Assembly (NCBI RefSeq): GCF_025362475.1
Contig: NZ_JANYGH010000058.1
Span: 62,001-126,000, forward strand
DNA: 64,000 nucleotides
Direction: 5' to 3'
Source of the DNA: Mucilaginibacter sp.
Lineage (GTDB): Bacteria > Bacteroidota > Bacteroidia > Sphingobacteriales > Sphingobacteriaceae
Part shown: one piece after another, positions 28,201 through 35,413 of the stretch
Position numbering within the stretch: position 1 is the first letter of the stretch
Layout: every line of letters begins with the position of its first letter
Position numbers and translations under genes: made by a program
Notes under the pieces: generated by a model
Databases searched by the model: none
What the model saw: the letters and a program-made list of their open reading frames with translations, nothing else
What the model was told of the DNA's origin: nothing

Positions 28201-28564
28201 CATCCAACTCATAAGTAAGGGGCTGCGATTTAAAAATCTGGTTCAGGGCTTCGCCAAGCTCAATATTTGAGGCATGGATAGTTACCGGTTTAGCTTTTTT
28301 GAAAACCTGGCTGTTGTACATAAACAAAAAGCCCGTTTGTTTCTTTAATTGCTTTAAAACCGACTTTAAACCAGCTTTATCATTGGAAAGGCTGACCTTT
28401 TGCGCCAATGTATTTGCACTGATGTGAAGCGTTAATACAAATAAAAGGATACCCGTTATTTTCATAATCCTAAGTACCTGTTTTAAATAATTGTCATATT
28501 GACTAATTGGTTTTCGGTCCTGGCAAAAAGGCACAGGAATTTTAGAATGCAGAAGTTGTTTCAT
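25226..28564 (-). CDS. SusC/RagA TonB-dependent transporter with STN domain
   Basis: A 1112-residue outer-membrane receptor. After a long N-terminus the signal peptide is ITGILLFVLTLHISANTLAQ; residues about 60-125 form the secretin/STN domain (LKKQTGFLFMYNSQVF), which contacts the FecR anti-sigma factor. A carboxypeptidase-regulatory-like domain (about 145-215, ITGKVTDKDGLAIPGVTVQV) and the plug (DVLKDASAAAIYGTRATNGV) follow, then the 22-strand barrel. The STN domain together with the upstream FecR and ECF sigma genes indicates substrate-induced transenvelope signalling. A conserved box upstream (28587-28627) is shared with the sigma gene. Confidence 0.95.
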   Translation of the reverse strand: MKQLLHSKIPVPFCQDRKPISQYDNYLKQVLRIMKITGILLFVLTLHISANTLAQKVSLSNDKAGLKSVLKQLKKQTGFLFMYNSQVFKKAKPVTIHASNIELGEALNQIFKSQPLTYELDDNTIIIKELSPEGTADNNSKAVPRRITGKVTDKDGLAIPGVTVQVKGSATITTTATDGTFAIMAEKGNTIQFRFIGFETKEVLIEDQTSLTITLTEEKRGLNEVVVIGYGSSTKKELTSAISTVKAEQFNAGVVSSPADLLEGKVAGLNITSDGNPNSKASVTLRGPSSIRTGEASVPFYVIDGVPGADFNLIAPSDIASIDVLKDASAAAIYGTRATNGVIIVTTKKAKAGQMRMTYNGYGAFEKVSNQFDVASADQLRAYVKANGQSFTPANDNGGNTDWQKAVERNTGFSQNHNLSFGGGTDKTTYNGSLNYLDNQGIVKTSDLKRVTGRLNITQKALNDKLKLDFSLSNAVTNSNLLVNDIPLSSANGQSPGLFKSIVQYLPTRTIYNADGTFYNDPTLKLGYNPVGLITNDTYKQKINLLLGNVRGELILPAGLLYNFNLAYQETNTNSNTYYNSASELAPSLNGKAIRSTYQDTKKLFENYLTYAHNWNDKHSFKALFGYSIDQTTKGNGFQSTNQNFISDATGYSNLALGTPASNYRVDYGGVNEETLRLISFYSRLNYSYEGKYLLQASVRRDGSNAFGTNKRWGYFPAVSAAWRVIDEGFMKSQSFFDDLKLRVGYGKTGNSLGFSPYTPITLYGTTGSFYYNGAYIGAIGVTQNPNPDLKWESTGTLNGGIDFSILKGRLGGSVDIYNKKTTDMITSVPVPLINNFVNYKVMNVGSMSNKGVEIALNGTPIKSKDFTWSSYGNISFNKNKITALAPNLSKIYRGDPEGPGQSGINVSIIEAGYPLGEFYTLKYLGRPNGVSTFLGANGQPTTTPTSADQTYAGNAQPTYTFGLGNDFTYKNFSLNFFFRGQGGNKIMNASLASFNQPTQASAHGVPTLTLSEPGTDVNANLYSTRYLESGAFIRLSNATLAYKINVPGNYVHGIRLYVTGTNLFIITKYKGVDPELNLNIDNQASGQFIGVDSNNFYPKTRSFLAGIQVDL

Positions 28565-28586
28565 ACATTTGAATGTTTGGGTTAAG

Positions 28587-28627
28587 TTATAATTGGTGCT
28601 GTAAACTGGTTATTAACAGGTTAATCT
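28587..28627 (-). promoter_or_regulatory. Candidate ECF-sigma promoter upstream of susC
   Basis: The minus-strand box starts AGATTAA, contains AATAAC and ends CAGCACCAATTATAA, 22 bases before the SusC start. The final 15 bases are identical to a box 52 bases before the sigma gene (30658-30699), and the AGATTAA and TAAC elements keep nearly the same spacing. An AAC-containing -35 is typical of ECF promoters. Confidence 0.65.
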
Positions 28628-28739
28628 GATCACATTTGCCTTCCCGGCCGCAATCCGGGGAGGTATTAATTCAGATACCTTAACATTAATTGGTTTCGTA
28701 ATTTATCTCTCCATAATTTTCTGATTAGGCTTTTAAAAT

Positions 28740-29951
28740 TTATTTTTTGTGAACAATTATTTTGTTTCCATCGATGGTGAATTTTACCCCGCCTGTTGAT
28801 TCCAGTATTTTAATTACCCTCGACAGGTTATTGTCTCTTTTTACTGCACCTGTAAAATTCAAAACAGGTTTAGGACCATCGTATTCTACTTCAACATTAT
28901 ACCATCTGGATAGTTGTAGCATAACCTGTTCCAGCTCTGTATTGTCAAACTGGAATAAGCCATTTTTCCATGCAATAACATCCTCTACATCAACCTCGTT
29001 AACTGCAAAGACTTGACTATCTGTTTTATAGATAGCCTGTTGCCCCGGCACCAGTAATTGATTTTCTTTCCCTCTTGAAATTCTGACAGAACCTTCCAGA
29101 AGGGTGGTTTTATAAACTGGCTGATCTTTGTATGCACTTATATTGAAGTGGGTTCCCAACACCTCAACCTGCTGATCGCCGAAGCTTACATGGAATGGCA
29201 TTTTTTTGTTTTTAGCCACCTCAAAATACGCTTCGCCTGTAAGGGAAACATTTCTTACTTTACCCTTAAAAGCTATGGGAAAAGTAATTGATGATTCGGA
29301 GTTAAGCATTACTGTGGTACCATCGGGCAATTGTAATTTATACTGCCCTCCCCGCGGGGTCGACATGGTATTATAAACAGGTGCCCCTTCAGTAGCTCCA
29401 TTTTGATTGTATTTAAGCTCTCCATTGGCAAGCTTTACAACAGATGCACTACCCTGAACTGCCAGCTTACCGTTTTTGGCATCATTTAACATAATCCTGG
29501 TGCCATTGGATAGGGTTAAAACAGCATTGTTTCCTCCAGGTTTGATATCGTTCGAGATTTTCGCCTGGGACGTATCGAAGTTGGTTTGTTTAGATTTTAA
29601 AAAATACAACCCGACCGTTAAAAGCAAAATTGCTGCAGCTGCATACTTTACCCATGAAATTCTCGCTATGCTTTTTACTGTAGCACCCCCACTTTCAGGT
29701 TTGCCAGGTTGAACTGCGAAAACAGCATCCAGCATTTTTTCTTTTTGGCCCTGCGCAAATACATCATTTTCCGTATTGGCGGATGTGTTTGACATAAACA
29801 CGTCTTCCATCAAACTTTTAATCACTTCCTCCTGCAAAGGATCGTTGATGATTTGCATTAGTTCATCACGCTCCTTTTCTGTAGCAGTCTTGTCGAAATA
29901 ATTTTGGAATAAATAATTTAGTCTTTCAGGCTTCATTTGAGACATATACAC
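28740..29951 (-). CDS. FecR family anti-sigma factor
   Basis: A 403-residue inner-membrane regulator. The cytoplasmic N-terminal 100 residues (LFQNYFDKTATEKERDELMQ) should bind the sigma factor; one membrane span is WVKYAAAAILLLTVGLYFL at about 103-121. The periplasmic FecR domain begins near 190 with TPRGGQYKLQLPDGTTVMLN, and a C-terminal DUF4974/STN-like domain (LEQVMLQLSRWYNVEVEYDG) follows. It is encoded 55 bases downstream of the sigma gene and passes the signal from the STN domain of the SusC protein. A 175-base gap with its own promoter box separates it from susC. Confidence 0.94.
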   Translation of the reverse strand: MYMSQMKPERLNYLFQNYFDKTATEKERDELMQIINDPLQEEVIKSLMEDVFMSNTSANTENDVFAQGQKEKMLDAVFAVQPGKPESGGATVKSIARISWVKYAAAAILLLTVGLYFLKSKQTNFDTSQAKISNDIKPGGNNAVLTLSNGTRIMLNDAKNGKLAVQGSASVVKLANGELKYNQNGATEGAPVYNTMSTPRGGQYKLQLPDGTTVMLNSESSITFPIAFKGKVRNVSLTGEAYFEVAKNKKMPFHVSFGDQQVEVLGTHFNISAYKDQPVYKTTLLEGSVRISRGKENQLLVPGQQAIYKTDSQVFAVNEVDVEDVIAWKNGLFQFDNTELEQVMLQLSRWYNVEVEYDGPKPVLNFTGAVKRDNNLSRVIKILESTGGVKFTIDGNKIIVHKK

Positions 29952-30006
29952 CTAAAGACACTTAAAAAGAAAAAAAGGGGTAGTTGAACTACAAAAAATA
30001 TTATTT

Positions 30007-30606
30007 TTATTTAAAAATCAACTGAGCGAGCAAGATCACGACCAAAACGCCGTCATTTTCCACATTAACATTGCTTTTCAGAAACTTAATAGCCGATTTC
30101 ATATGTTTCTTGACCGTTTCTGGCGAAATATTCAATTTCCGCGCTATTTCTTCATATTTTAAGCGCTCATTCCTACTTAATAAATAAACTTTTTTTTGTT
30201 GAGGCGGAAGCTTTTCAATGGCCTTTTCCAACAATGCCCGGTAGAATTCCCCGGATTTATCATCATCATTCAGAATAGAATTTTCTTCAAAATCTTTTTC
30301 CCATTCCAATTGGCGTACTTTTTCGTTCGCTTTTTTGCGTAGAAAATTATAGGTCTGATTGCGGCTGATTATAAAGAGGTAATTACTGAAGCTTTCTATT
30401 CCGCTTAAGTTTTCTCTTTTTGTCCATATTTTAATAAATACGTCCTGAACAATTTCCTCGGTTATTTCCAAAGACTCCGTTAATCTGTAAACATAATCAC
30501 CAAGTGATTTATAATAGCCATCAAAAAGTTTGGAAAAAGCCCGCTCACTTCCTGAAATCACTTGTTTTATAAGTTCACTTTCATTAGGAATGGGTTTGAT
30601 AGCCAT
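30007..30606 (-). CDS. ECF-type RNA polymerase sigma factor
   Basis: A 199-residue sigma-70 family protein. Region 2 is AFSKLFDGYYKSLGDYVYRL with EITEEIVQDVFIKIWTKRE (the D-x-F-x-x-W 2.3/2.4 segment); region 4 is LPPQQKKVYLLSRNERLKYE followed by IARKLNISPETVKKHMKSAI. The C-terminal 19 residues are hydrophobic, as often seen in Bacteroidota FecI-like sigmas. It should drive the locus when FecR releases it, and the shared upstream box suggests that it also drives its own gene. Confidence 0.94.
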   Translation of the reverse strand: MAIKPIPNESELIKQVISGSERAFSKLFDGYYKSLGDYVYRLTESLEITEEIVQDVFIKIWTKRENLSGIESFSNYLFIISRNQTYNFLRKKANEKVRQLEWEKDFEENSILNDDDKSGEFYRALLEKAIEKLPPQQKKVYLLSRNERLKYEEIARKLNISPETVKKHMKSAIKFLKSNVNVENDGVLVVILLAQLIFK

Positions 30607-30657
30607 TGTTACTTAATTAAACCGTTAAATTTATGTAAAATAAATGTTATTGTAGAT

Positions 30658-30699
30658 TTATAATTGGTGCTGCAAAATAGTTAATAATTAATTTAATCT
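30658..30699 (-). promoter_or_regulatory. Candidate autoregulated ECF-sigma promoter
   Basis: Minus-strand reading starts AGATTAA, contains ATTAAC and ends CAGCACCAATTATAA, matching the box in front of susC (28587-28627). It lies 51 bases before the sigma start codon. Two independent copies in the same locus with an identical 15-base core support a regulatory function. The rest of the 30607-31079 gap holds only the terminator at 30996 and a weak K/A/P-rich reading frame. Confidence 0.65.
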
Positions 30700-30995
30700 C
30701 CTCAATAAATGCTGAAATTTTGATTTTAGTAAAAAGCTAAAAAAAATCTTAAAACGGTTGAAATAATTGGAATGATCGGATGATAAATTGGGGCAAGAGG
30801 TCTGGAGGATCTTCTCATTTTTTTAACATTTGAAAAACAATATAGCCCTAAAAGAAGTAAAACCAGCAGACCCTCCCAAAGCAGATGCAAAAGCCGCAAA
30901 CGTTGTTTCTGACAACAAACCAAATCCGCAGGTAAAAAATTAACAAATGCAGTATTATTGGGATCTGTCGCTATTGCATCGAGCCCTCTACGCAA

Positions 30996-31040
30996 AACAA
31001 AGAAGCCTTAAGTCCACTTTGAACCTAAGGCTTCTTTGTT
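30996..31040 (-). terminator. Rho-independent terminator
   Basis: AACAAAGAAGCCTTA (30996-31010) pairs exactly with 31026-31040 around a 15-base loop. On the minus strand the stem runs into a T-rich tail (TTCTTTGTTTTG). It lies 40 bases beyond the stop of the barrel-protein gene at 31080. Confidence 0.75.
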
Positions 31041-31079
31041 ATTTACTTAGCTGCTAAATAGCCAGACAAGGCTGTTAGA

Positions 31080-33650
31080 TCACAACCTAAAATTAAATGA
31101 AATATAAGGATACCATCCCTCATCAGAGTGCCCGGCCATCAACTGCACTACGGTTAATGAGGCTGGCGCAAAGTACAATCCGCCGCCTGTTCCAGAGTGC
31201 CATTTATCAGAATGCTCGCCATTAACCCAAACGCGGCCGGTATCATAAAAGCCGATCAGCCCTAATTGGCCGGGTATTATATAACTGGCAATGTCAGCTA
31301 TCTTTACCCTGGCCTGCAGATTGTTAAAAACCATATGCTGCCCCGCGAAGCGGTTTTGCAGATAGCCCAACAGGTTACCCTGCCCGCCCAGGAACATGGA
31401 TTGATAAAACCCTGGTTTACCAAAACTTACACCACCGCCAACACGATCTGACAGCACAATAGAACCTGTTGAATTTATTTTTTGATAATAGGTAAACTCC
31501 GGCCTTATTTGTACAAATGATTTCGAATAATTATTAAGGCCGGTATATCCCTGCAGGTTTACAAACAAGTAATAACCTTTTTTTGGTAAAATACCATTAT
31601 CCCGGTGGTTGCTCTCCAAATTTATCTGTGCGCCCAAATGCGCTTTGTCTTTATTTATTGTTAAACTATCATAAGCATTAACCTTGGATGACTGGGTGAT
31701 AAAACGCCCTGCATTGTCGGCCAGGTCAAGACGATAGAACTGGAAAGACGGACCTACGCTTATTGAAGTTCCACGGGCTAATCGCCAACGCAAGGCGGGA
31801 TCAACCTGGTATATATCATACCGGGTACGGTAAAACCGGCGATAATTACCGGTTTTATCCAGTACAGTTTCGTTACCGCGGCCAAAAAAGTTTACAGTAT
31901 TATCCGGTGCTTGTGCAAATGCCTGCAGGGTGAAATCAGCTTTTCCAAATGCCTGAATCCATTCCCCATTATATTTTATCCTGAATGCATCGGTAGCAAA
32001 AGAATGTGTGATCATCAGTTGCTGTACGGTGGAGTAAGGCAGCTTTCTAAAACCATCCACACCCGTATATTTAAACCCCAAACCTAACAGGAAGCCATCA
32101 TCTTTATTTAACCCGGCTGTAGCCAAAGGCATCCAGATATTGTACGTGCTGGCTGGCACAAACCTGTTATTTGCGGTATCATTAGATAAATGCTTGCTCA
32201 ATCGTCCAACATCACCGGTAAATTCTATGTTATCAGTTGGCCCGTAAACTTTTACTTTACGATTAGCCTGCTTTACATCAATCAATTTTGTACCGGCACT
32301 ATCAATCACCCTCAGATTGATGAGCGTATTGCTGGTATTGATTACTATTTTATCATCACCACCAGATACATATAACCTCAATTCTTTAGTAACATCCGGA
32401 TGGTAAGTCATATTCATTACCGTATCCTTAACCTGTCCGTTTTTATTTATTTTATTGATGGCAACCCTCATGCCGTTGTTCTCGCCATCTGTAATAGTCA
32501 CCAGTTCATCCTTATCGGTTGTACGAACATCAACAATACGGTTAACAAACTTAAAGTATTCATCCATCGCGACAGGAATATTATCCCTGCGCTGCTTCAG
32601 TTTGCTAAACAATACATTGTGACGAATGCGGTAAGTTTCAACCGGCAAAAGCTTAAGTGCTTCCTCCAATACCGCGTCCGTTTCGGCTTTTACAAATTCA
32701 TTGGCAATCCTCATCCACTCTGCATGACTGAACTGTGCATCAGGAAACGCTTTTATAAAACGGGTTTTAAACAGAGAATACTTTACATGGGGAATTTTGC
32801 CATCAAAATGATCAAGCAGCGGATCTATCCACGGCAATGCAGCAATAGAAGGAAATAAACCTTCGGATAGATGGAATACCTGGTCGCGGTCGCGGGGTAC
32901 ACCTACATAAAGTTTTTCTTTTCCGTTTTTGGTAGTAGCCCATCGCCACTGGTCTTCATGCCGGTCCCAGTCTCCTATCAGTAAATCCAGCATACGGGCA
33001 CGCAAAAACTTCTCTCCATCAATGCGGTTATCATAACTTTTAACCACTTCACGTGTCATCTTAATCGTATTGTCTGATGGGCCAATGGGTTCCCGTTCTT
33101 CCAGCAAGCATACTACACCTGTAAATATCTTGCTGTATTCGCCCAGTGCATCATCGGCCACTACCAGGCCTATAATGGGATTAGCATGAGGCACCCCGGC
33201 CGCTTCAGCAAGCGGGGGCACTATTAATGCGGAAAAGGGGTGTTGCCCGCTCATGGCATCATCAACCCAATCAACTGCAAATGTGCCCTGCAAGTTATCT
33301 GGCAATAATTTCTCAGGTGTTTTCTCAACCGTACGCAACACCCATTCATGACCGTTTTTATCCTTTAGTCGCAGCGATTTGGATTGCATTCCTCCACCCT
33401 CGCGAATTGGAATAAGGCCCCCATGAATTTGAGATAATCTAATCACCGGTAGTTTTACCGGTTCCGCCCATTCTCTCCTATAATTTTCGCCAAACAGCCA
33501 ACGATGAATGCCGGTAACCTTATTATAGGATGGATGCACTTTTACAATTGCACTATCTGCATTTTTTTTTACAGATGCATTTTCCTGTCCTTTTACAAAG
33601 GATGCATTAATTGCCAGGAAGGAAAAAAATATGAGTAATTTATTATTCAT
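31080..33650 (-). CDS. Outer-membrane beta-barrel protein with N-terminal kinase-like domain
   Basis: An 856-residue exported protein (signal peptide MNNKLLIFFSFLAINASFVKG). Residues about 80-260 carry a set of motifs like atypical kinases of the HipA/Fam20/CotH kind: a Gly-rich loop and Lys-rich strands (REGGGMQSKSLRLK, then EWVLRTVEK), a catalytic-loop-like LLIGDWDRHEDQWRW (D227, D229, R230, H231), and a possible metal site PRDRDQVF (254-259). The C-terminal 350 residues look like a BamA/TamA-type surface-antigen barrel (GGQGNLLGYLQNRFAGQH, ending in F-R-L). Kinase activity is inference from motifs only. Single gene with its own terminator. Confidence 0.7.
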   Translation of the reverse strand: MNNKLLIFFSFLAINASFVKGQENASVKKNADSAIVKVHPSYNKVTGIHRWLFGENYRREWAEPVKLPVIRLSQIHGGLIPIREGGGMQSKSLRLKDKNGHEWVLRTVEKTPEKLLPDNLQGTFAVDWVDDAMSGQHPFSALIVPPLAEAAGVPHANPIIGLVVADDALGEYSKIFTGVVCLLEEREPIGPSDNTIKMTREVVKSYDNRIDGEKFLRARMLDLLIGDWDRHEDQWRWATTKNGKEKLYVGVPRDRDQVFHLSEGLFPSIAALPWIDPLLDHFDGKIPHVKYSLFKTRFIKAFPDAQFSHAEWMRIANEFVKAETDAVLEEALKLLPVETYRIRHNVLFSKLKQRRDNIPVAMDEYFKFVNRIVDVRTTDKDELVTITDGENNGMRVAINKINKNGQVKDTVMNMTYHPDVTKELRLYVSGGDDKIVINTSNTLINLRVIDSAGTKLIDVKQANRKVKVYGPTDNIEFTGDVGRLSKHLSNDTANNRFVPASTYNIWMPLATAGLNKDDGFLLGLGFKYTGVDGFRKLPYSTVQQLMITHSFATDAFRIKYNGEWIQAFGKADFTLQAFAQAPDNTVNFFGRGNETVLDKTGNYRRFYRTRYDIYQVDPALRWRLARGTSISVGPSFQFYRLDLADNAGRFITQSSKVNAYDSLTINKDKAHLGAQINLESNHRDNGILPKKGYYLFVNLQGYTGLNNYSKSFVQIRPEFTYYQKINSTGSIVLSDRVGGGVSFGKPGFYQSMFLGGQGNLLGYLQNRFAGQHMVFNNLQARVKIADIASYIIPGQLGLIGFYDTGRVWVNGEHSDKWHSGTGGGLYFAPASLTVVQLMAGHSDEGWYPYISFNFRL

Positions 33651-33840
33651 GCTAATAGGGAATTAATAGACAAGTTAAATAAAAGCTTGACAATTTCACC
33701 AAATACCAATACAAGTATTGCCATAGTAGCCCCTAAAGGCTTTTTGAAAGTACTTTTTCTTATTAAAAATATCTATCAGACGGTTTTATTGCATAAACTA
33801 ACGTTAAATACAAATTACTGGGCGTTTTTTTTGAACTATC

Positions 33841-33876
33841 ATCATTAAAATCAATTTTATGTGATTTAATAATGAT
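33841..33876. repeat. Imperfect inverted repeat in intergenic gap
   Basis: ATCATTAAAATCA (33841-33853) and TGATTTAATAATGAT (33862-33876) form an A/T-rich hairpin or dyad 190 bases upstream of the barrel-protein start and 185 bases after the end of the gene at 34061. It could be a terminator stem for that gene or a protein site. Nothing else was seen in the 33651-34060 gap. Confidence 0.4.
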
Positions 33877-34060
33877 AGATCATACTAATAAAGTCTCGGC
33901 CATGATCAATTTTCTTACCTGATCAATCATAAGTTATATCACTAAATTCAAATTCAATAATATGAAGTCAAAATTCGATATAAATCTATTATAAATCAAA
34001 CCTATAAATTATTCCCTAAGCCTTCATTTCAATATCAATAAATTGTATAATCTTTTGCTT

Positions 34061-35083
34061 TTAAACAACTAACCCAGCAACATCATTAAGGTTGCAGCAG
34101 GTAAATGTGGTAATAATGTTATTAGTTGATTGCTTTAGGTAGTTAACAATTATAGCTTCCTCGCTATCCGTTTGGTATTGCTTGTTAAAGGAAATTTCCG
34201 TTTCCTGAATGTTTTCAAAATCCGGATGATTGTTTTTTTGCTTAACGAGGATATTTTTGAGCGCTACGGCTTGCCTGTTTTTTACACTTACAGTATTACT
34301 TACACCAAACAATACTTCGGGCTTTGTTTCCAGGCCCAGGTTAAATATATACTGCTCCATTTCTTCAAAATCAAGGTTCTGGCAATTGATGTACAGGCAA
34401 CCATCCCGTATGCCCACAACTTTGCCACTATACCTGTGCCCTTCCGAAACCGATTTTACAACTACCTGCCCACTTTCGTTTTCTTTTAAAACAAAGGGCG
34501 TTTTAATTACATTTTTACTTCCATCGGTTTTTTGATAATACAAAAAATAATTACCCAAAAAATAGCTTTTAATAACCAATATGGATGATTTGCTTAAGCC
34601 CGCTCCTACTACCGGCGCCTTTGCCAGGTTATGGCGGTATGGGCTGGTACTTTTACCGGTTTCCTTTTGCCAGGCATCCCAATTATTAAAGGGCACCTGC
34701 AAAAATACAAGCAAGGCGTTTACCTTAATATATTTTGCTTCGCCACCGTTCCAATAGCTTTGCAGGGTTTTACCGCTTACCCAGTTATAAACCCGGTATT
34801 CGCCCATATTGCCCAGGTACTTTATAAAATCATAAATATTTTGGCAGCGCAATGCTTCCAGTTGATTGCTGATCTGTTGGCGGCCGATGATCAGCCCCAT
34901 TTCAACAAGGTCGGGATTGGCCTGCACTTCTTTGCTTATTTGTTTATTTATTACACGCGCAACCAGGTTAAACTGGGTTCGTGTAAAGTTTTCCCAATCA
35001 TTTTGCTTGCCTTTTATCTTTAATACTGCTAAAACTTGCGGATGTTCAACTATTGCCTTTTGTATTTTTCGGGATAGATGCAT
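34061..35083 (-). CDS. Uncharacterised two-domain protein
   Basis: A 340-residue soluble protein I do not recognise. Residues 1-100 are helical and charged. Residues 103-138 (SGKTLQSYWNGGEAKYIKVN, then LLVFLQVPFNNWDAWQ) resemble a helix-turn-helix-like N-terminal module found in many unassigned Bacteroidota proteins. After a linker, residues about 170-285 form a beta-rich domain (SYFLGNYFLYYQKTDG, VVVKSVSEGHRYSGKVVGIR). The 330-base gap upstream separates it divergently from the second susC gene, so it might be a regulator of that unit. Both the DNA-binding idea and the link to the SusCD unit are inference. Confidence 0.7.
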   Translation of the reverse strand: MHLSRKIQKAIVEHPQVLAVLKIKGKQNDWENFTRTQFNLVARVINKQISKEVQANPDLVEMGLIIGRQQISNQLEALRCQNIYDFIKYLGNMGEYRVYNWVSGKTLQSYWNGGEAKYIKVNALLVFLQVPFNNWDAWQKETGKSTSPYRHNLAKAPVVGAGLSKSSILVIKSYFLGNYFLYYQKTDGSKNVIKTPFVLKENESGQVVVKSVSEGHRYSGKVVGIRDGCLYINCQNLDFEEMEQYIFNLGLETKPEVLFGVSNTVSVKNRQAVALKNILVKQKNNHPDFENIQETEISFNKQYQTDSEEAIIVNYLKQSTNNIITTFTCCNLNDVAGLVV

Positions 35084-35359
35084 AAAACAGATACTTTTTA
35101 ATAAAGTAAACCTACTATAAAGACACTTTTTTTAGTGTTTTTGATAAATCAATAATCAATATCGGCTACACTAAGTATTAAAATTAATTAATAACGATAT
35201 GGAATTTTGCCTCAAATACCGGTTGTATTTATGACTTAAAATTAGACTTAATTTTGACCAAATACAAACTACTGTAAATCAATAATTAAAATTTATCTGA
35301 AAAAAATATTTTGACTTATATTTTTCCTCATTTGACTTGATGATATTTATAGAACGAAC

Positions 35360-35371
35360 GGGCAATTGCCC
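35360..35371. promoter_or_regulatory. GGGCAATTGCCC palindrome upstream of susC
   Basis: A perfect 12-bp palindrome lies 43 bases before the ATG of the second susC and is followed by ATTTTTTTAA. The same GGCAATTGCC core followed by a T-rich stretch occurs upstream of the gene at 59710, and a one-base variant upstream of 6414. The remainder of the 35084-35413 gap is A/T-rich with no gene. Confidence 0.35.
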
Positions 35372-35413
35372 ATTTTTTTAATTATTTATTCAATAATCTC
35401 CTAAAACCACACT

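Noticed and set aside
30830..30943. K/A/P-rich 37-codon frame (EVKPADPPKADAKAANVVSD) upstream of a terminator
   Set aside because: Needs a TTG start and has no homologue I recognise; it could be a fragment of a lost gene but cannot be supported as a feature.
30726..30995. 89-codon minus-strand frame between the sigma gene and the barrel protein
   Set aside because: TTG start, composition not protein-like, opposite the K/A/P-rich frame; treated as chance.
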